A stretch of 64,000 bases of DNA from Clostridia bacterium (lineage in GTDB: Bacteria; Bacillota; Clostridia; Oscillospirales; CAG-272): positions 111,918 to 175,917 of the forward strand of contig JAFQUJ010000009.1 of the NCBI GenBank assembly GCA_017408585.1, in the 5' to 3' direction. The position numbers were made by a program, and so were the translations under genes. The notes under the pieces were generated by a model that did no database searches, had not been told where the DNA came from, and saw only the letters and a list, made by a program, of their open reading frames with translations. Positions 34,090-41,498 of the stretch are shown one piece after another (position 1 is the stretch's first letter; each line of letters starts with the position of its first letter).

Positions 34090-34249
34090 CCTCTTGCGCA
34101 AAGTGCAACCTCATTGATGCGGAGCATCACATCATTGCGAAGCACATCGGTTGCAACATGTTGCAACCTCGTTCATTTGTGTCCGCCTTTTGGCGGAATG
34201 ATGTTGCCCTCACGGGCAAAAGATGTTGTGCCCTGCGGACATAAATGAA
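34090..34249. repeat. Palindromic mosaic repeat at the left island edge
   Basis: About 160 bases are almost entirely inverted repeats. They include a perfect 20-bp palindrome centred on ACATGT (34149-34168), a CCGCC-TTTT-GGCGG hairpin, TTGCCC-TCAC-GGGCAA, and an outer pair TTCATTTGTGTCCGC (34172-34186) with GCGGACATAAATGAA (34235-34249), 14 of 15 paired. CATC-type spacers recur between units. No coding potential. It resembles interspersed palindromic (REP/MITE-like) elements. Confidence 0.75.
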
Positions 34250-34279
34250 AAAATCCAACCCTTGCGAGTTGGATTTTTT
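34249..34279. terminator. Bidirectional terminator at the end of the defence operon
   Basis: AAAAATCCAAC (34249-34259) pairs with GTTGGATTTTT (34268-34278), with T-runs on both strands. It lies 50 bases past the stop of the minus-strand HEPN-like gene. Confidence 0.85.
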
Positions 34280-34306
34280 GGCCGAGCATTTTGTTTGTAA
34301 TTTGAA
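34275..34306. repeat. Left 32-bp direct repeat flanking the defence island
   Basis: The 32 bases starting TTTTTGGCCGAGCATTTTG recur at 40559-40590 with two differences (C/T and A/G), in the same orientation. Both copies sit at the end of a minus-strand gene and beside a terminator stem. They bracket 6.3 kb that hold all the restriction and abortive-infection genes. Confidence 0.85.
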
Positions 34307-34328
34307 CCGAACTGTAAAATTTACAGCA

Positions 34329-35033
34329 CTAATCGTTTTTTAATGCTTTAATTAAATTGTCATAATAATTTTTTTCATCTATCGTTTCTTCTGGAAATAG
34401 TTGTGTATATGGTGGCTTGTTGAAAAATCTATTGAAAGCATTCATAAACAAGCAACAGTCTCTCAAATTTAATTCCGTTAACCTTTTTTCAACGAAGTTT
34501 TCTATATCTCTTCCAAGAGAAATTAGTTCTTCATACCCTTTATTAGAAAGTTCAATTATATCGATATTATCAACAAATAATTTTCTTTCAATGCACTCTT
34601 GAAAAAAACAAGTTTCTAGTTTGATTCCAGTCGTTAGAGTGTCATGTTCCATTCTATCCCTAATGGTAATCAGTTTGTCTAAAATCGTTTTGTTGCGGTT
34701 TGCTTTCCAGTATTTTTCAAATATACTTGTTAATTCGGCCTTGTCCACAGATTTACAACGAGTTTCAATAGCTCGCTTTTTTCTGTTCAAATATGATTTT
34801 AGACTTGCCACATAATTATATATAACAGTTAACAAATCATAGTCGAATTTTATTTCGTAGTCAATATTGTTATGTATCTTTTCAAAAAAACACTTATTTA
34901 GTTCTTCCAAATTGTTTTTGCAAATTATAGTTAGATTGTTAGGAAAATCAATGTTTCTGTATTTTGATAATTCCTCAAAATGCTGTAATCGCTTTTGGGT
35001 TTCCTTTCTTTTCTTTTCTAAATTATTACTCAT
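34329..35033 (-). CDS. HEPN-motif candidate RNase of the defence operon
   Basis: A 234-residue, mostly helical and lysine-rich protein with no family I can name. In the middle is IRDRMEHDT: R125-D-x-x-x-H130, an R-X4-H motif with a polar residue after Arg, the hallmark of HEPN ribonucleases found in abortive-infection and toxin systems. The helix before it (DYDLLTVIYNYVASLKSYLNR) fits the HEPN four-helix layout. It is last in the operon with two methyltransferases and two nucleases, 53 bases after the methyltransferase. The ribosome site is weak. It could be an RNA-targeting toxin or only a structural HEPN protein. Moderately uncertain. Confidence 0.6.
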   Translation of the reverse strand: MSNNLEKKRKETQKRLQHFEELSKYRNIDFPNNLTIICKNNLEELNKCFFEKIHNNIDYEIKFDYDLLTVIYNYVASLKSYLNRKKRAIETRCKSVDKAELTSIFEKYWKANRNKTILDKLITIRDRMEHDTLTTGIKLETCFFQECIERKLFVDNIDIIELSNKGYEELISLGRDIENFVEKRLTELNLRDCCLFMNAFNRFFNKPPYTQLFPEETIDEKNYYDNLIKALKND

Positions 35034-35086
35034 ATTTAAAATTGATTAAATCCTCATTGTTTAGAAGTTTTTAATTGACTTGATTT

Positions 35087-35824
35087 TTACTTTTTAAATA
35101 CAAACAAATATTCGTGTGCAAGTAACAAAAAGTTATGCTTTATGCTATTTGTTTTCCAAAAGCCTGTCGCTTGACAGTTGTGTTGCTCTTTAATAATGAT
35201 TTCTTTTGTCTTAAAGCCTGCAAGCTCAAAAAGTCGCATTGTTTCAAAGGCAAGGGGCTGAACCATACCGTTTTTACGAGTATCACCCATTAAAATTGCA
35301 CAAAACTTGCCCTTTTTCAAAACACGATAGCATTCCTGTGCTACCTTGTCAATTTCAGTTAAAAAATCTTTGATTTTCAGGTGCGACAAATCACCTTTTA
35401 TATCTTCACTATATTTGATTATATCGGCATAGGGTGGATGTGTGCAAATTAAATCAATGCTTTCATCCTCTAAATCAAGGAATCTTGCATCCCCCTGCAT
35501 TATTTTAATCTGCGAGCTTGACTCACATTCGAAATCACATTTTTTCAAAGATAATTCAACCGCATTTGGGTTAATATCAATTCCAATGGCGTTTCTGCCT
35601 GTCAGCTTTGCTTCAACCATAGTTGTACCACCACCAACAAATTGATCAAGAACAGTATCGCCCTCGCTTGAATATCTTAAAATTACATTTCTCGGGATGT
35701 AAGGCGACCAATTGCCACGATATTTAGCGTCGTGAGTTGCCCATTTTCCCCTATTTGGAAAGCTCCAAACAGTATTTGTTTCAAGCTCAAAATTTTTTGG
35801 TTGTAAAGGTATTTTTTTCGTCAT
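35087..35824 (-). CDS. DNA methyltransferase (HPPY type, N6-adenine or N4-cytosine)
   Basis: A 245-residue amino-methyltransferase. Motif I, LDQFVGGGTTMVEA, is at about residues 59-72 and binds SAM. Motif IV, CTHPPYADI, is at about 127-135, in place of the common DPPY or SPPY. The order I then IV without an obvious large target-recognition insert is that of small type II enzymes. It starts one base after the stop of the PD-(D/E)XK nuclease gene, so the two are likely a restriction-modification pair. The modified base and site cannot be read from sequence. Confidence 0.82.
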   Translation of the reverse strand: MTKKIPLQPKNFELETNTVWSFPNRGKWATHDAKYRGNWSPYIPRNVILRYSSEGDTVLDQFVGGGTTMVEAKLTGRNAIGIDINPNAVELSLKKCDFECESSSQIKIMQGDARFLDLEDESIDLICTHPPYADIIKYSEDIKGDLSHLKIKDFLTEIDKVAQECYRVLKKGKFCAILMGDTRKNGMVQPLAFETMRLFELAGFKTKEIIIKEQHNCQATGFWKTNSIKHNFLLLAHEYLFVFKK

Positions 35825-35825
35825 C

Positions 35826-36365
35826 TCAGTCTGTAATTAATTCTGGTGGAACAGGAAGCCCTAATCTATGTAAAGGAATATATTCAAAGTAATAGTCACA
35901 GCCTACTGAATGAATGTAGTTTAACACATCGGCATATTTTGCATCTTTGAACCAATCATCAAGTAAATATATATACTCAACATCTATATTGGCAGGAGCC
36001 ATTAGTTTTTTGTATTGCTTTTTCTTAAAATCACAAGTTTGTAATTTTTCATCGACCGAACCAGCAACCTCTTGATGTTTACATTCAATTATATGAAGCT
36101 TATTGTTTAGTAAAACGAAAATACTATCGTCAGGCAGCAACTGCTTAGAAATATATTTTTTCCAATCTATCCCTAATTTTTTGAGGAAAACACTGTAAAA
36201 TTTGTGTTTTTTATAGACCTCCGCTATTTTATTTTCGTCATAATAAACATCATATTCTACTATTGAATAATGCGGTTGTTGTGCTAAAAATGTTGACAAG
36301 TCTGTTTTTCCCTCGAAAACCAATCCTGTTTTTGTATTTCCGCCGCCTTTTCCGTTTTTAATCAT
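35826..36365 (-). CDS. PD-(D/E)XK restriction endonuclease candidate
   Basis: A 179-residue protein with a clear PD-(D/E)XK core: PDDSIF at 78-83, then HIIECKHQ with E94 and K96. It continues into GSVDEKLQTCDFKKKQYKKL, a helix typical of type II enzymes and related nucleases. A strand YIYLLDDW follows. It lies directly upstream of a methyltransferase gene (1-base gap) and 2 bases after the Zn-ribbon gene, which argues for the endonuclease of a restriction-modification system. The cleavage site is unknown. The ribosome site is AAGGAGAATAATT. Confidence 0.75.
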   Translation of the reverse strand: MIKNGKGGGNTKTGLVFEGKTDLSTFLAQQPHYSIVEYDVYYDENKIAEVYKKHKFYSVFLKKLGIDWKKYISKQLLPDDSIFVLLNNKLHIIECKHQEVAGSVDEKLQTCDFKKKQYKKLMAPANIDVEYIYLLDDWFKDAKYADVLNYIHSVGCDYYFEYIPLHRLGLPVPPELITD

Positions 36366-36367
36366 AA

Positions 36368-36562
36368 TTATTCTCCTTCAAAATTATTAACTTTACAAGG
36401 TTTACCTGCTTCGCAATGTGCGGAACGACACTTGCGACAATACGACTGCGGAATGTAACGACCATCCCCCATATTTCTATAACCAAACTCTTCCTCTATT
36501 TCGTCTTTGCCGTATGCTGTCTTTCCACAGCAAGGACATTGTGCGTATTCTCCGTATGGCAT
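36368..36562 (-). CDS. Small zinc-ribbon-like protein
   Basis: A 64-residue protein with seven cysteines: CPCCGKTAYG near the start, and YCRKCRSAHCEAGKPC near the end. The CxxC pairs suggest one or two structural zinc sites. It lies between the Mrr-like nuclease and the PD-(D/E)XK nuclease in the same operon, with a good AAGGAGAGTTAAT ribosome site. It may help DNA recognition by a neighbouring nuclease. Confidence 0.72.
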   Translation of the reverse strand: MPYGEYAQCPCCGKTAYGKDEIEEEFGYRNMGDGRYIPQSYCRKCRSAHCEAGKPCKVNNFEGE

Positions 36563-36574
36563 ATTAACTCTCCT

Positions 36575-37417
36575 TTATTCAATATTTATAATGATTTTAG
36601 AACCATCTAATGCCCATTTTCCTGTTTTAGAAACGCAGGTGTTATCAGATGTTATAAGCCCGTGCTTGCGATATATATCAGTTACGCCACCTAAATATCT
36701 GCGTTGCTTATCGAATTTTAAACTGTACTCATCACCATTAATTTTAACAGTTACAGCTTCTATTTCGTTGTCTATACTGTTTTTAATTATTTGGGGAACT
36801 ACAAGTATTCTTGCACGAATATCATTTAATGTTATTTCTCGATTTACCAAATATTCAATATCGGTTGTATTGTTATTTGATTTTTTGGGCTCTGCGTGAG
36901 AAATGAGTTTGTTTATACTTTCTTTGGAAAATATAGGCTTAAAGTTGAACCCAATATTATGTTCAATACACATATTGATTAGATGAATGCCATCTATCAA
37001 AATAACTGGCATATTGTGATTATCGGTTGCTTCTTTAATGGCTGCAGGGGTAAAAGAAGAAGTTGTGATAAAAATATTAACATAGTTGTTGTTTAAAATG
37101 TTACCGTTTTTATCTCGTTTAGTTGTTCCTTTTAAATCTCTAATTTCTCGAGGACCGACTTTGTTGTCCTTGTTGTATCTTTTTGCTTGTACATAATAAT
37201 TTGTGGTATCTGTTCCATTAACATCAAATCCCTTTTTTGTGCAAGTTAGATCTATGCCTTGATCTCCAACATACTTTGTTGTTACCACCTCTTCAAATCC
37301 TACAATTGATAAGAAAGAATTTAAAAACATTTCAAAATCTCTGCCAGTTTCAAAACAGGAAAATAGCAAATCTATGTATTCTTCATATTCGTTTTTTGAT
37401 AATTCAACTATATTCAT
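36575..37417 (-). CDS. Mrr-like restriction endonuclease
   Basis: A 280-residue protein with the Mrr-cat pattern in its N-terminal half. A helix with FEEVVTTKYVGDQGIDLTC gives the catalytic Asp at 56, followed by YYVQAKRY (Gln77-x-Lys79) in the QxK variant of PD-(D/E)XK that Mrr enzymes use. KVGPREIRDL and NIFITTSSFTPAA are also typical of the family. The C-terminal third has no recognised domain and may bind DNA. It is directly downstream of the Dam gene (17 bases), so it may cut according to Dam methylation status. Confidence 0.82.
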   Translation of the reverse strand: MNIVELSKNEYEEYIDLLFSCFETGRDFEMFLNSFLSIVGFEEVVTTKYVGDQGIDLTCTKKGFDVNGTDTTNYYVQAKRYNKDNKVGPREIRDLKGTTKRDKNGNILNNNYVNIFITTSSFTPAAIKEATDNHNMPVILIDGIHLINMCIEHNIGFNFKPIFSKESINKLISHAEPKKSNNNTTDIEYLVNREITLNDIRARILVVPQIIKNSIDNEIEAVTVKINGDEYSLKFDKQRRYLGGVTDIYRKHGLITSDNTCVSKTGKWALDGSKIIINIE

Positions 37418-37434
37418 TTGCTAACACCTCAATT

Positions 37435-38502
37435 TTAATAGTTTTTAATTAAAAGCTCTTTGATTTTTCCTCTTGATGAGCCTTTGCTGTTTATCATACG
37501 AGAGGCTTCAATACGCAAAATATTAAAATCTTCGTATAAATCGTCAAAGAAATTGTCATTTTCGTTTGTGTTTTTAGGATCGGAGTTGCTAAGCATTACT
37601 TTAACACCTTTACTTGAAAGAGCCTTGAAGCAATTGGCAAGCTCTATTTGATTTTTGTCAGAAAAATCATCCTCGGTATATGAGGTAAAGCCTGACGTTA
37701 CATTTAAAGGTCTATAAGGCGGATCAAAATACACAAGAGTGGAGCTATCAGCAAATCCAATAACCTCGTGATAATCACAAGATTTAATTTCAACATTTTG
37801 GAGCATAGCGGAAATTTTTGTTAAGTTATCGCTATCGCAAATTGAAATGGACTTGTGTTTCCCAAAAGGAACATTATATTTACCTTTTTTGTTTACTCTG
37901 AAAAGTCCGTTAAAGCAAGATTTATTTAAGAAAATAAACAATGCAGCCTTTTGAACGCTTGTTGTTTCTGTAAGCTCAACGGTATTGAACTCATCACGTT
38001 TTTCATAATAAAATTGTTCTTGCAACTCTGCACTTAATCCGTTGTATTCATTTTGCAATATATTAAGAGTAGATAAAAGTTCGGTGCAATTATCTCTAAT
38101 CGTTTGGTAAACGCTCATAAGCTCTTTGTTATTGTCGCTGATATATATTTCTTCAAAGCGATATTCTTCAAGCAAAGAAAACAAAAATGCACCGCCACCT
38201 ACAAAAGGTTCTGCGTATTTTGTGATGGTTTCGCCAATACCACTGGGCAAATTGCTTTTAAGCACATCTAAAAGTTGAGTTTTACCACCAGCCCATTTTA
38301 CAAATGGATGTACCTTTTCGGTAGGCTTTGCACCATTGTTTTTTCGTGCATCCGTTGGCTTTTCGGCATCTATTGGAATTATCCACATATTGCCGAGCAT
38401 AGCAGCGTTGGGAATTCGATTTTCAGCACATAAAACAGAAACTCTGCGTTGTGAAATGTTCCACTTTTCCGCAGCATCTCGGCAAGACATATATTGAAGC
38501 AT
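37435..38502 (-). CDS. dam: Dam-type DNA adenine methyltransferase with N-terminal HTH
   Basis: The first 50 residues look like a MerR/excisionase-type helix-turn-helix (SCRDAAEKWNISQRRVSVL, ending LGNMWIIP). From 66 it is a D12-class Dam enzyme: HPFVKWAGGKTQLL (motif X), YAEPFVGGGAFLF (motif I, 96-108), and VYFDPPYRPL (motif IV) near 255. Enzymes of this class mostly methylate A in GATC. The HTH may let the protein control its own operon. It is first in the six-gene operon running to 34329, behind a sigma-A promoter and an AAGGAGATAG ribosome site. Confidence 0.9.
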   Translation of the reverse strand: MLQYMSCRDAAEKWNISQRRVSVLCAENRIPNAAMLGNMWIIPIDAEKPTDARKNNGAKPTEKVHPFVKWAGGKTQLLDVLKSNLPSGIGETITKYAEPFVGGGAFLFSLLEEYRFEEIYISDNNKELMSVYQTIRDNCTELLSTLNILQNEYNGLSAELQEQFYYEKRDEFNTVELTETTSVQKAALFIFLNKSCFNGLFRVNKKGKYNVPFGKHKSISICDSDNLTKISAMLQNVEIKSCDYHEVIGFADSSTLVYFDPPYRPLNVTSGFTSYTEDDFSDKNQIELANCFKALSSKGVKVMLSNSDPKNTNENDNFFDDLYEDFNILRIEASRMINSKGSSRGKIKELLIKNY

Positions 38503-38531
38503 AAAACTATCTCCTTATATTTGATAATTCT

Positions 38532-38560
38532 ATTATATTCTATTTCTCGAATAAAATCAA
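38532..38560 (-). promoter_or_regulatory. Sigma-A promoter of the restriction-modification operon
   Basis: Minus strand: TTGATT (38560-38555), 17 bases, TATAAT (38537-38532). The start codon of dam is 30 bases past the -10 box. Confidence 0.75.
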
Positions 38561-38588
38561 GATCCAAATTGAAAATAGTAAAAGAATA

Positions 38589-38610
38589 TGGGTGAGTTTA
38601 ACCTCACCCA
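38589..38610. terminator. Weak terminator hairpin after the AIPR gene
   Basis: TGGGTGAG (38589-38596) pairs with CTCACCCA (38603-38610). T-tracts on either side are poor. It separates the AIPR gene from the restriction-modification operon. Bases 38611-38713 hold nothing else I can identify. Confidence 0.5.
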
Positions 38611-38713
38611 ATTATTTTCACTTATAAGCAAACAAAATATTAAAGCCGTACGGACAAAAACAACAAGTAGTTAATTGATATTTTTGCTTTAATTGTGCAG
38701 TTAGTTAAGTGTA

Positions 38714-39907
38714 TTATGAAATGCTACTAGTTACATATGCGTAAATATAAATTTCTTTAAAAAGGTTACTCCATAAATTTGCGTTTTTAGCGATGACATC
38801 TGGGTTAGCCATTTTTTCATCAAGAATTATTCCTGTTAGTTTAGAACCTAATTTATCCCAAACTTCAAATGGATTAACCTTCCATTCATAGGTGTGGTCT
38901 TTTTGAGTTCTCACTAAAGACCTAAAGGCTCCAACAAGAGGGTACATAAGCCCCTTAGGAATGTAGTAGATAAGATCCTTTTCTTCAAAAAAAGATTTAC
39001 CTATAACTTTTCCACCATCAAATTTAGAGTACTTTCTCGTTCCATAGCGCTTATTAGCATCTGCAGTCTTATTTGCAAAATTAACTTCTATCGTTTCCCA
39101 CAAACTGAATATTTGAGGAATGATGGGAGTCATATTTTTTATCATTTTTTCTCTTTCATCTTTTCCTAAATTAAGAAACTTTCTTAAGCTTGCTTCTTTT
39201 CCCGAATAGCATTGTATCGGTTGTTGTTCGGATAAAACCCCACCATCAGTAATTGGATATACTTCTTGGCTAAACATTAAGAGAATAGATATTATTTCTC
39301 TAATATCAATAACATCAACGTCATCATTATAATACTCATTCATTTTATACTGAATTCTATTTTCAAAAGGAAGCCCTTTAAAAGCCTCTTTAAGAACATC
39401 AAAGCTATTTTTCAGTTCTTCTATCGATTTTAAATCCACTTGAACGGAAGTGTTTCTTGCTTCTGCAAGTTCAACTGTAGAAGTTAAACCTGTGAAAAAC
39501 TCTACAAATACATACCTATCATCACTTAACGAGTTTTTTTCTTGCAAGTCAAAAATGGCTTTTAGTGTATGACCGCCGTCTATATCACCGTGAAGTTCTG
39601 GATTGGATAAACTGAATGTAGCTGTGTTACTTTTGTTGTCATAAGAAATGTCTTCTACAGAAAGCACCAATCCACGATTTAGTTCGTGAAAATTAGCACA
39701 AGTTTTTAAACTATCACTAATTTTTTTGGCAACATTAGTTGTCATTTTTTGTTCTCTTGGATTTGTTCCCATCCATTCTGATAATTGTGGATCAATACTG
39801 CTACATTGAACATAACAAACATACTTTACCACATCAGAATGAGCATAATTGGGGCTAGACATTTTCTTAAATTCTTTTACATTAACTGTAAACTTTTGAT
39901 TTTCCAT
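38714..39907 (-). CDS. AIPR-family abortive-infection protein
   Basis: The 397-residue protein fits the AIPR (abortive infection phage resistance) pattern. NPREQKMTTNVAKKISDSL (49-67) matches the N-RE...V...I...L segment, then ANFHELNRGLVLSVEDI corresponds to the NNG-I block, and NPELHGDIDGGHTLKAIFD (102-120) to the central motif, which also recalls DGQHR proteins such as DndB. The start at 39907 follows a perfect AAGGAGGATTTTCAC. It has its own promoter and a leader of about 140 bases ending in a terminator hairpin (39929-39960). It is adjacent to the restriction operon but transcribed separately. Confidence 0.8.
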   Translation of the reverse strand: MENQKFTVNVKEFKKMSSPNYAHSDVVKYVCYVQCSSIDPQLSEWMGTNPREQKMTTNVAKKISDSLKTCANFHELNRGLVLSVEDISYDNKSNTATFSLSNPELHGDIDGGHTLKAIFDLQEKNSLSDDRYVFVEFFTGLTSTVELAEARNTSVQVDLKSIEELKNSFDVLKEAFKGLPFENRIQYKMNEYYNDDVDVIDIREIISILLMFSQEVYPITDGGVLSEQQPIQCYSGKEASLRKFLNLGKDEREKMIKNMTPIIPQIFSLWETIEVNFANKTADANKRYGTRKYSKFDGGKVIGKSFFEEKDLIYYIPKGLMYPLVGAFRSLVRTQKDHTYEWKVNPFEVWDKLGSKLTGIILDEKMANPDVIAKNANLWSNLFKEIYIYAYVTSSIS

Positions 39908-39928
39908 GTGAAAATCCTCCTTATAAAT

Positions 39929-39960
39929 AAAAAAATTCTGCACCTAATTAAATGCAGAAC
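39929..39960 (-). terminator. Leader attenuator upstream of the AIPR gene
   Basis: On the minus strand TTCTGCA (39959-39953) pairs with TGCAGAA (39942-39936), then seven T residues (39935-39929). The ribosome site begins only about 9 bases later. Transcription from the promoter at 40082-40054 must pass this site before reaching the gene, so it is placed to act as an attenuator. Confidence 0.6.
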
Positions 39961-40053
39961 TATACCTATACTCCGTACGCTAATATAAAATATAAATCCA
40001 CATCTAACTGATACTGGTTACTTACAAGAGCAAAATCGCCTTGAAGCAATTAT

Positions 40054-40082
40054 ATTGTATCATAATATTTCAACAAAGTCAA
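40054..40082 (-). promoter_or_regulatory. Sigma-A promoter of the AIPR gene
   Basis: Minus strand: TTGACT (40082-40077), 17 bases, TACAAT (40059-40054). Transcription would start near 40047. The leader also contains CAAG/CTTG and TAAC/GTTA inverted pairs (40025-40043 and near 40010) that could compete with the attenuator. Confidence 0.7.
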
Positions 40083-40188
40083 CTATATTCTTAAAATAAT
40101 TATCCAAAAATCAAAGAATTTGGTGAGGTTATGAATAGGTTTAATATAGTTGTTAAAAATAAAGTAAATGTTTGTGTGAAACATGTAA

Positions 40189-40256
40189 ACAGGGCGTGTG
40201 CTTGTATTATACAAGTCGGCTCGGCTTCGCCTCGCCGAAACAAGCACACGCCCTGT
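40189..40256. repeat. Long GC-rich stem-loop element
   Basis: ACAGGGCGTGTGCTTG (40189-40204) pairs perfectly with CAAGCACACGCCCTGT (40241-40256). The 36-base loop has its own CGGC/GCCG stem. The GC content is far above the surroundings. Bases 40257-40517 contain a second AAGCCGAAG/CTTCGGCTT hairpin and no credible gene. Confidence 0.8.
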
Positions 40257-40517
40257 AAAACGAAGCGAACCGAAAAAACTAAATACTCAACCCAAAAGCT
40301 TCCACGAGATAAGAAAACAATTTTATATATTGTAAGTCTATTCTATTTTTAATCAAAAGTCAATGCTACGATGTTCAAAAGTTACGACAATTAGAAGGCT
40401 TTAGCCATAGGCGAGGTCTTTTGAGTCTTATCATTGCAAGCAAAATGAGCATTTAACCTTAATCAATGTCATTATCATCAAGCCGAAGAAATACACGCAA
40501 ATACCTTCGGCTTGGAT

Positions 40518-40563
40518 AAAAAAGAACCTAAATTGACCAAACGGTTCAATTTAGGTTCTTTTT
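40518..40563. terminator. Strong bidirectional terminator
   Basis: A 17-bp AT-rich stem, AAAAGAACCTAAATTGA (40519-40535) with its complement at 40546-40562, is followed by Ts on both strands. It ends the minus-strand gene at 40596. Confidence 0.88.
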
Positions 40564-40590
40564 GGCTGGGCATTTTGTTTGTAATTTGAA
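40559..40590. repeat. Right 32-bp direct repeat flanking the defence island
   Basis: This matches 34275-34306 at 30 of 32 positions in the same orientation. It begins inside the T-run of a terminator. A 9-base stretch, TTGGCTGGG, is also found at the 3' end of the nearby tRNA-Gln gene. Confidence 0.85.
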
Positions 40591-40595
40591 TATAA

Positions 40596-40865
40596 TTAAA
40601 AGTCATACTTATTGAAGTGTATAGAACCATATTGTTGTTTTGCAATGCTCATACATTGTTCAAGAGAACTCCACACAGAATCGGAAACAACATCAAGCGA
40701 TTCGTCACATAAAAACAAATAATAATCTTTATCGTCGTTATACTGACAAATAGCGATATAAAAAATACTGTGTGCAATTTTCCCATTTTCATATTTTACA
40801 GTACCGTAAGTGCCTTTATCTGTATAATACAGAACATTAGCACCGTCTAATTGATTCGGAAACAT
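40596..40865 (-). CDS. Hypothetical 89-residue protein
   Basis: A soluble acidic protein (MFPNQLDGANVLYYTDKGTY...) rich in Tyr and Asp, ending HFNKYDF. It has no signal peptide, membrane helix or motif I recognise. A GGAGGATTAACC ribosome site, which overlaps the stop of the upstream four-helix-bundle gene, supports translation and coupling. The strand pattern YYLFLCDESLDVV suggests a small alpha/beta fold. Confidence 0.6.
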   Translation of the reverse strand: MFPNQLDGANVLYYTDKGTYGTVKYENGKIAHSIFYIAICQYNDDKDYYLFLCDESLDVVSDSVWSSLEQCMSIAKQQYGSIHFNKYDF

Positions 40866-40868
40866 TGG

Positions 40869-41228
40869 TTAATCCTCCAAATTAGCTTTAGTAGTATTTA
40901 TAGAAGAAATAAGCATTCTGCGAATAGCGCCACATTCGTTTTGGATTGGCTTGTATTCAGATTCTTGCATATAGCCTGTTTCAAATAGTAATTCTAACCA
41001 ATATTCTGTTTCGTAGCATTCCTTTAAAGCAATTTGCATTTTTGAAACAAAATCGGCAGAGCTTTGAGCATATTTCGATTCGTGAATATTAGCACCTATG
41101 CTTGTACCTGCTCTTAATAACTGATTTGTTAAAACACTTTCTTTTTTCGTTTCTTTGATTGAACGACATATTTTTACTATGGAAATTGCAAGAGCCTTAG
41201 CCTTGTCAAGCATAATACTGTTAGCCAT
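40869..41228 (-). CDS. Four-helix-bundle (S23-type) protein
   Basis: The 119-residue helical protein matches the family first seen inside 23S rRNA intervening sequences. Family signatures: LTNQLLRAGTSIGANIHESKYAQS and FVSKMQIALKECYETEYWLELL. The family forms ring-like pentamers and may bind nucleic acid, but its function is unclear. It is often found in accessory DNA and here stands at the right edge of the island. It probably forms an operon with the 89-residue gene 3 bases downstream. The ribosome site is AAGGTGGTG. Confidence 0.88.
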   Translation of the reverse strand: MANSIMLDKAKALAISIVKICRSIKETKKESVLTNQLLRAGTSIGANIHESKYAQSSADFVSKMQIALKECYETEYWLELLFETGYMQESEYKPIQNECGAIRRMLISSINTTKANLED

Positions 41229-41278
41229 AAAAACACCACCTTTTACTAAATTATATCACACAACAAAGTTTAAGTAAA

Positions 41279-41456
41279 TAGCTAAATTATCACTCCGTGA
41301 TAGCGAAATTAATGCTACGATAAATCTTCGCATTAGCGAAATTGTTACACAGCTAAATTAAATTTGCTCACCATGGCTGGCAAAGCCAATTTAGCTCCGT
41401 TAGGAATTTAGCTGAGATATACTCAATTTAGCTTGCACTCGTGCAAATTTAGCTGA
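41279..41456. repeat. Palindromic mosaic repeat at the right island edge
   Basis: About 180 bases of small hairpins separated by a recurring AATTTAGCT (or AGCTAAATT) unit, which appears at least five times on one strand or the other. Hairpins include ATCAC-TCC-GTGAT, TGGCT-GGCAA-AGCCA and TTGCAC-TC-GTGCAA. No coding potential. It differs in sequence from the 34.1-kb element but has the same modular layout. Confidence 0.75.
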
Positions 41457-41461
41457 TAAAC

Positions 41462-41491
41462 AAAAAACGAACCAAAGCGGTTCGTTTTTTG
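41462..41491 (-). terminator. Terminator of the tRNA-Gln gene
   Basis: AAAAAACGAACC (41462-41473) pairs with GGTTCGTTTTTT (41479-41490) around AAAGC. It lies 8 bases past the tRNA 3' end on the minus strand. Confidence 0.88.
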
Positions 41492-41498
41492 TTTATCT

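Noticed and set aside
34275-34310. tRNA-like T-arm (GGTTCAAAT) in the left direct repeat
   Set aside because: The flanking bases do not form a T-stem or acceptor stem, so it is not a tRNA fragment.
40131-40352. 73-codon frame reading MNRFNIVVKNKVNVCVKHV...
   Set aside because: Its middle is translated from the 40189-40256 hairpin repeat. It has no good ribosome site, and similar frames arise wherever such repeats occur.
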